DNA of 64,000 nucleotides. Origin: Zea mays (Eukaryota > Streptophyta > Magnoliopsida > Poales > Poaceae). The position numbers were made by a program, and so were the translations under genes. The stretch is from NCBI RefSeq assembly GCF_902167145.1, contig NC_050104.1, forward strand, positions 105,907,849-105,971,848. The letters are read 5' to 3'. Position 1 is the stretch's first letter. Each line of letters opens with the position of its first letter. The notes beneath the pieces are model-generated. The model searched no databases. It was given only the letters and a program-made list of their open reading frames with translations, and was not told the origin of the DNA. Shown here one piece after another: positions 58,133-64,000 of the stretch.

Positions 58133-61100
58133 TTAAGGGTAGAAGCGACGTAGCTGTTGGATGTTCCAAGCGTTGCCGTAGACCTCGCCTTGACTGTTGG
58201 CCAGCTTGTACGTTCCGGGCTTTAGAACCTTGGCGATGACGAAGGGTCCTTCCCAGGGGGGCGTGAGCTTGTGCCTCCCTCGGGCGTCTTGTCGCAGCCG
58301 AAGCACTAGGTCGCCCACCTGGAGGTCTCGGGACCGGACCCCTCGGGCGTGGTAGCGTCGCAGGGACTGCTGGTACCGCGCCGAGTGTAGTAAGGCCTTG
58401 TCCCGAGCCTCTTCCAGCTGGTCCAGCGAGTCTTCTCGGCTAGCTTGGTTGCTTTGATCGCTGTAGGCCCTCGTCCTCGGGGAGCCGTATTCCAGGTCTG
58501 TGGGCAAGACGGCCTCGGCCCCGTAGACTAGGAAGAACGGCGTGAAGCCCGTGGCTCGGCTCGGCGTTGTCCTCAGGCTCCAGACCACCGAGGGGAGTTC
58601 CTTCATCCATCGCTTGCCGAACTTGTTGAGGTCGTTGTAGATCCGAGGCTTGAGCCCTTGTAGAATCATGCCGTTGGCACGCTCTACTTGCCCATTTGAC
58701 ATGGGATGAGCCACGGCGGCCCAATCCACCCGGATGTGGTGATCCTCGCAGAAGTCCAAGAACTTTATGCCGGTGAACTGGGTGCCGTTGTCGGTGATGA
58801 TGGAGTTCGGGACCCCGAAGCGATGGATGATGTTGGTGAAGAACGCCACCGCCTGCTCGGACCTGATGCTGTTCAGAGGTCGGACCTCGATCCACTTGGA
58901 GAATTTGTCGATGGCGACCAGCAGGTGCGTGTAGCCCCCGGGTGCCTTCTGCAAGGGGCCGACGAGGTCCAGACCCCACACAGCGAAGGGCCAGGTGATG
59001 GGTATCGTCTGCAGAGCCTGAGCGGGCAGGTGGGTCTGCCTCGCATAGAATTGACACCCTTCGCAGGTGCGGACAATTCTAGTGGCGTCGGCCACCGCCG
59101 TCGGCCAGTAGAAGCCTTGTAGGAAAGCATTCCCGACAAGGGCTCGAGGCGCTGCGTGATGGCCGCAATCCCCCGAGTGTATCTCTCGCAGGAGTTCCTG
59201 ACCTTTGGCGGCGGAGATGCATCGCTGGAGGATGCCAGAGGGGTTGCGGTGGTAGAGCTCCTTCTCATCGCCCAGCAAGACGAACGACTTGGCGCTCCGC
59301 GCCACCCGCCGAGCCTCGGCTCGGTCGAGGGGTAGCTCTCCTTGGTGGAGATATTGCAGGTACGGGGTCTGCCAGTTTCGATCAGGCGTGACCCCGCTTC
59401 GCTCCTCCTCGACGCGCAGTGCCTCACCCTCGGGGGCCGAGGGTACCTCGGGCTGGACCGAGGGCGCCTCGGGCCGAGCTGAGGGTGCCTCGGGCTGTGC
59501 CGAGGATACCTCGGGCTGGGCCGAGGGTACCTCGGACTGGGCCGAGGGCGCCTCAGGCTCGGCCGTGTCGTCGATCTTGACGGAGGGTTGGTGTAGATCC
59601 CGGGAGAAGACGTCCGGGGGAACCGTTGTTCGCCCCGAGGCTATTTTAGCCAGCTCATCCGCAGTCTCGTTGTAGCGCCGAGCGATGTGGTTGAGCTCGA
59701 GCCCATAGAACTTGTCTTCCAAGCGCCGAACCTCATCGCAGTAGGCTTCCATCTTCGGGTCGCGGCAGTGGGAGTTCTTCATGACTTGGTCGATGACGAG
59801 CTGCGAGTCACCACGGGCGTCGAGGCGCCGGACCCCTAGCTCGATGGCGATCCGCAACCCGTTGACCAGAGCCTCATACTCAGCCACATTGTTGGACGCC
59901 GGGAAATGGAGGCGTAGCGCATAGCGTAGGTGTTTTCCGAGGGGCGAGATGAAGAGTAGGCCTGCGCCGGCTCCCGTCTTCATCAGCGACCCGTCGAAAA
60001 ACATGGTCCAGAGCTCCGGTTGGATCGGAGCCGTCGGTAGCTGGGTGTCGACCCATTCGGCCACGAAGTCCGCCAAAACCTAGGACTTGATGGCCTTCCG
60101 AGGGGCGAACGAGATTGTCTCGCCCATGATTTCCACCGCCCACTTTGCAATCCTACCCGAGGCCTCTCGACACTAGATGATCTCCCCCAGGGGGAAGGAT
60201 GACACCACAGTTACCGGATGAGACTCGAAGTAGTGTCGCAACTTCCGCCGCGTCAGGATCACTGCATACAGCAGCTTCTGAACTTGTGGGTAGCGGGTCT
60301 TGGTTTCGGACAGTACCTCGCTGACGAAGTAAACTGGCCTCTGAACGGGCAACGCATGCCCCTCTTCTTGCCTCTCGACCACAATCGCGGCGCTAACCAC
60401 CTGAGTGGTCGCGGCGACGTAGACCAAGAGGGCTTCTCCGGCAGCTGGAGGCACCAAGATAGGCGCCTTTGTGAGGAGCGCCTTCAGGTTCCCGAGAGCT
60501 TCCTCGGCCTCAGGGGTCCAAGTGAAGCACTCGGCCTTCCTTAAGAGGCGGTACAGAGGTAGACCTCTTTCGCCGAGGCGTGAGATGAAACGGCTCAGAG
60601 CCGCGAGACATCCCATGACCCTCTGTACGCCTTTCAAGTCCTTGATGGGCCCCATGCTGGTGACGGCTGCGATCTTCTCTGGGTTGGCTTCGATGCCCCG
60701 CTCGGAGACGATGAACCCCAAGAGCATGCCTCGGGGCACCCCGAAGACACACTTCTCGGGATTGAGCTTGATGCTTTTCGCCTTGAGACATCGGAATGTC
60801 ACTTCAAGGTCAGAAAGGAGGTCGGAAGCTTTCCTCGTCTTGACTACGATGTCATCGACGTAGGCCTCGACCGTGCGGCCAATGTGTTCGCCGAACACAT
60901 GGTTCATGCACCACTGGTACGTTGCGCCCGCATTCCTCAAGCCGAACGACATGGTGACATAGCAGTACATGCCGAAGGGTGTGATGAAAGAAGTCGCGAG
61001 CTGGTCGGACTCTTTCATCCTGATTTGATGATACCCTGAGTAGGCATCGAGGAAAGACAGGGTTTCGCACCCAGCAGTGGAATCCACAATTTGATCGATG

Positions 61101-64000
61101 CGAGGCAGAGGGTAGGGAACCTTCGGACATGCTTTGTTGAGACCAGTGTAGTCTACACACATCCGCCATTTCCCCCCTTTCTTTCTCACAAGCATAGGGT
61201 TGGCAAGCCATTCGGGATGGAATACCTCTTTGATGAACCCTACCGCCATTAGCTTGTGGATCTCCTCGCCTATGGCTCTGCGCTTCTCCTCGTCGAATCG
61301 GCGCAGAGGCTGCTTGACGGGTCGGGCTCCGGCTCGAATGTCCAGCGAGTGCTCGACGACATCCCTCGGTATGCTAGGCATGTCCGAGGGACTCCACGCG
61401 AAGACGTCGGCGTTCGCGCGGAGAAAGTCGACGAGCACTGCTTCCTATTTGGGATCGAGCCCGGAGCCGATCCGGATCTGCTTGGAGGCGTCGCCGCTAG
61501 GGTCGAGGGGGACGGCCTTAACCGTCTCCACTGGCTCGAAGTTGCCGGCATGACGTTTCACGTCTAGCACCTCCTTAGAGAGGCTTTCCAGGTCGGCGAT
61601 GAGGGCCTCGGCGTACTCCACGCACTCCACGTCGCATTCGAACGCGTGTTTGTACGTGGGGCCGACGGTGATGACCCCGTTGGGGCCCGACATCTTGAGC
61701 TTCAGGTAGGTGTAGTTGGGGACGACCATGAACTTCGCGTAGCATGGCCTTCCCAGTACCGCGTGATAGGTTCCTCGGAACCCGACCACCTCGAATGTCA
61801 GGGTCTCCCTTCGGAAGTTGGAGGGTGTTCCGAAGCAGACGGGGAGGTCGAGTTGTCCGAGGGGCTGGACGCGCTTCCCGGGAATGATCCCATGGAAGGG
61901 CGCAGCGCCTGCTCGGACGGAGGACAGATCGACACGCAGGAGCCCGAGGGTCTCGGCGTAGATGAGGTTGAGGCTGCTGCCTCCGTCCATAAGGACCTTG
62001 GTGAGTCTGACGTCGCCGATGACGGGGTCGACGACGAGCGGGTATTTCCCCGGGCTCGGCACGTGGTCGGGGTGGTCGGCTTGGTCGAAGGTGATGGGCT
62101 TGTCGGACCAGTCTAGGTAGACTAGCGCCACCACCTTCACCGAGCAGACCTCCCGGCGCTCTTGCTTGCGGTGCCGAGCCGAGGCATTCGCCGCTTGCCC
62201 ACCGTAGATCATGAAGCAGTCGCGGACCTCGGGGAACTCTCCTGCTTGGTGATCTTCCTTCTTGTCGTCGTCGCGGGCCCTGCCACCCTCCGCGGGTGGC
62301 CCGGCCCTATGGAAGTGGCGCCGAAGCATGACGCATTCCTCAAGGGTGTGCTTGACGGGCCCCTGGTGATAGGGGCTCGACTCCTTGAGCATCTTGTCGA
62401 AGAGGTTGGCACCTCCGGGGGGTTTCCGAGGGTTCTTATACTCGGCGGCGGCGACAAGGTCCGCGTCGGCGGCGTCGCGTTTCGCTTGCGACTTCTTCTT
62501 GCCTTTCTTCTTGGCGCCGCGCTGAGTCGACTCCTCGGGAGCATCTTCCGATGGGCGGCCCTAGGGCTGCTTGTCCTTTCGGAAGATAGCCTCGACCGCC
62601 TCCTGGCCGGAGGCGAACTTGGTGGCGATGTCCATCAGCTCGCTCGCCCTGGTGGGGGTCTTGCGACCCAACTTGCTCACCAGGTCGCGGCAGGTGGTGC
62701 CGGCGAGGAACGTGCCGATGACATCCGAGTCGGTGATGTTGGGCAGCTCGGTGCGCTGCTTCGAGAATCGCCGGATGTAGTCCCGGAGAGACTCTCCCGG
62801 CTGCTGCCGGCAGCTTCGGAGGTCCCAGGAATTCTCGGGGCGCACGTACGTGCCCTGGAAATTGCCGGCGAAAGCTTGGACTAGGTCGTCCCAGTTGGAG
62901 ATCTGCCCTGGAGGCAGGTGCTCCAACCAGGCGCGTGCGGTGTCGGAGAGGAACAGGGGGAGGTTGCGGATGATGAGGTTGTCATCGTCCGTTCCACCCA
63001 GTTGGCAGGCCAGACGGTAGTCCGCGAGCCACAGTTCCGGTCTTGTCTCCCCCGAGTACTTTGTGATAGTAGTCGGGGGTCGGAACCGGGTCGGGAACGG
63101 TGCCCGTCGGATGGCCCGGCTGAAGGCCTGCGGACCGGGTGGTTCGGGCGAGGGACTCCGATCCTCCCCGCTGTCGTAGCGTCCCCCACGCCTGGGGTGG
63201 TAGCCTCGGCGCACCCCCTCGTCGAGGTGGGCCCGACGGTCGCGGTGATGGTGCTCGTTGCCGAGGCGGCCCGGGGCCGCAGGCGCGGTGTTGCGCGTGC
63301 GCCCGGTGTAGACCGAGGCTTCCCGCATGAATCGGGAAGTCGCGACATGAGGTTCCGAGGGGTACCCCTGCCTTTGGGAGGCAGAGCTCTCGGCCCATCG
63401 GACCGCGGCGCCTTCCAGGAGATTCTTGAGCTCCCCCTGGATTCGCCGGCACTCAGTGGTTGATGGCTCTGGCATCGCGCGGAGAAGCATCGCTGCTGCA
63501 GCCAGGTTCTGGCCGACCCCACTAGATGCGGGTGGTGGCCTGACCCTGACGTCGTCGGCGATGCGGTGCTGGAAGCCCTGGGGCAGATGACGTATTTCTC
63601 CGGCCGGGGGTTGGCCCGCCCATGCCTGCCCGACGTCCCGGCGGATCGGCTCAAGCGCTCCTGCTCCCTCGTCGAGCCTGGCCTGCACCCCGTGAATTTG
63701 CTCAAGCTGTGGGTCATGGCCCCCCGCCTGAACGGGGACCACAACTAGCTCCCGTGGGATGTCAACGCAGGGCGCCGGCCTAGGGAGATCACCGTCCTCC
63801 GACATGTCGAGATGATTGCCTTCGGAGGGACCCCCTAGATCGACGTGGAAACATTCGCGGCTTGGGCCGCAGTCCTCGTCGCCGAGGCTGCGGCTACCGT
63901 CGGAACAGTCGGAGAGGCAGTAGTCACATGCGGTCATGAAGTCCCGCATGGCACTAGGGTTGCCAAGTCCAGAGAAATCCCAACAGATGCTGGGCTCGTC
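58133..64000 (-). pseudogene. gag-pol: Tat-type gag-pol polyprotein, four in-frame TAG stops, N-terminus off window
   Basis: One minus-strand register stays open from the right edge to TGA/TAA-free pol end at 58133, apart from four TAG codons (plus positions 62561-62563, 61445-61447, 60173-60175 and 60080-60082). Gag has WLADYRLACQLGG and RAWLEHLPPGQISNWDDL. Protease has VLMDGGSSLNLIYAETLG. RT has [29 protein letters not shown] and AYVDDIVVK. The first RNase H/connection spans about 60180-60560. A second RNase H has MFFDGSL, NVAEYEAL and ARGDSQLVIDQV. A repetitive Pro/Ser linker (about 59430-59570) precedes integrase: H...H, CEGCQFY, then GLDLVGP, ITDNGTQF and NGQVERANG (D, D, E). It ends NIQQLRRFYP. 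The enzymes would copy and insert the element; the stops disable this copy. Confidence 0.93.
59420..59575 (-). repeat. Tandem 9-10-residue repeats in the RNase H-integrase linker
   Basis: The coding DNA repeats a roughly 30-bp unit (gccgagggtacctcgg and variants on the plus strand), giving about six copies of a peptide of the form E-(A/V)-(P/S)-S-A-(Q/R)-P. The unit preserves the pol frame. Confidence 0.85.

Larger units (their letters stand above)
52275..64000 (-). mobile_element. Tat-lineage Ty3/gypsy element, minus strand, right end outside the window
   Basis: The order on the minus strand is gag, protease, RT, RNase H, second RNase H, integrase, about 4.1 kb of non-coding 3' sequence, PPT and a 1.73-kb LTR. 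The 5' LTR and PBS are beyond 64000. A second RNase H between RT and integrase, plus a long 3' region with an antisense ORF, are hallmarks of the Tat lineage. The size would suit a Huck-like element, but I do not assign the family. The base before the LTR is preceded by ataat, whose partner would lie off the window. Confidence 0.92.

Noticed and set aside
62162..63463. Plus-strand frames of 180-240 codons opposite Tat gag
   Set aside because: Codon-bias shadows of the minus-strand gag-pol frame, which carries clear family motifs.

Overview
This is a plant nuclear window, almost certainly from a large grass genome and most likely maize (Zea mays) or a close relative. The inference rests on nested Sirevirus (Opie/Ji-type) Ty1/copia elements, Tat-lineage Ty3/gypsy elements with long GC-rich 3' regions, Harbinger and hAT-type DNA transposons, and one ordinary host gene with GT-AG introns. 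No rRNA gene, CRISPR array or prokaryotic operon is visible.

Layout. 1-3611 is a minus-strand, gag-only, gypsy-like element with both LTRs, a PBS and a PPT. 3612-4940 holds a foldback and a minus-strand copia pol fragment. 4936-20338 is an old plus-strand Sirevirus relic: a gag remnant, 3' non-coding DNA and a 3' LTR. A full Opie/Ji-type element (7143-16307, minus strand, TSD gaggt) splits it. Its 3' LTR also carries a gypsy LTR (18126-19920), which itself holds a Sirevirus solo LTR (18467-19742, TSD aggtt). 20343-24652 is the 3' end of a gypsy element whose LTR (22099-24652) contains another Sirevirus solo LTR (22788-24221, TSD ccccc). 24653-42000 is gene-like territory: an hAT-type MITE, a decayed PIF/Harbinger element with transposase and Myb-like ORF1, a tRNA-related sequence, and a complete eight-exon gene for plastid-type ribose-phosphate pyrophosphokinase (32982-36901, plus strand). 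40460-43230 is degraded retroelement debris. 43231-52199 is a nearly intact Sirevirus on the plus strand (TSD gttaa). 52275 to the right edge is a minus-strand Tat-type gypsy element with a 1.7-kb LTR, a 4-kb 3' region holding an antisense ORF, and a gag-pol frame open except for four TAG codons.

The only gene likely to serve the host is the PRPP synthetase, which makes the ribosyl donor for nucleotide, histidine and tryptophan synthesis. All other coding sequence is selfish and mostly broken by stops and frameshifts. Several stops look like C-to-T changes at CAG, CAA or CGA codons, as expected for methylated, silenced repeats. Names such as Opie, Ji and Tat are assigned from structure and motif recognition, not from a database search.
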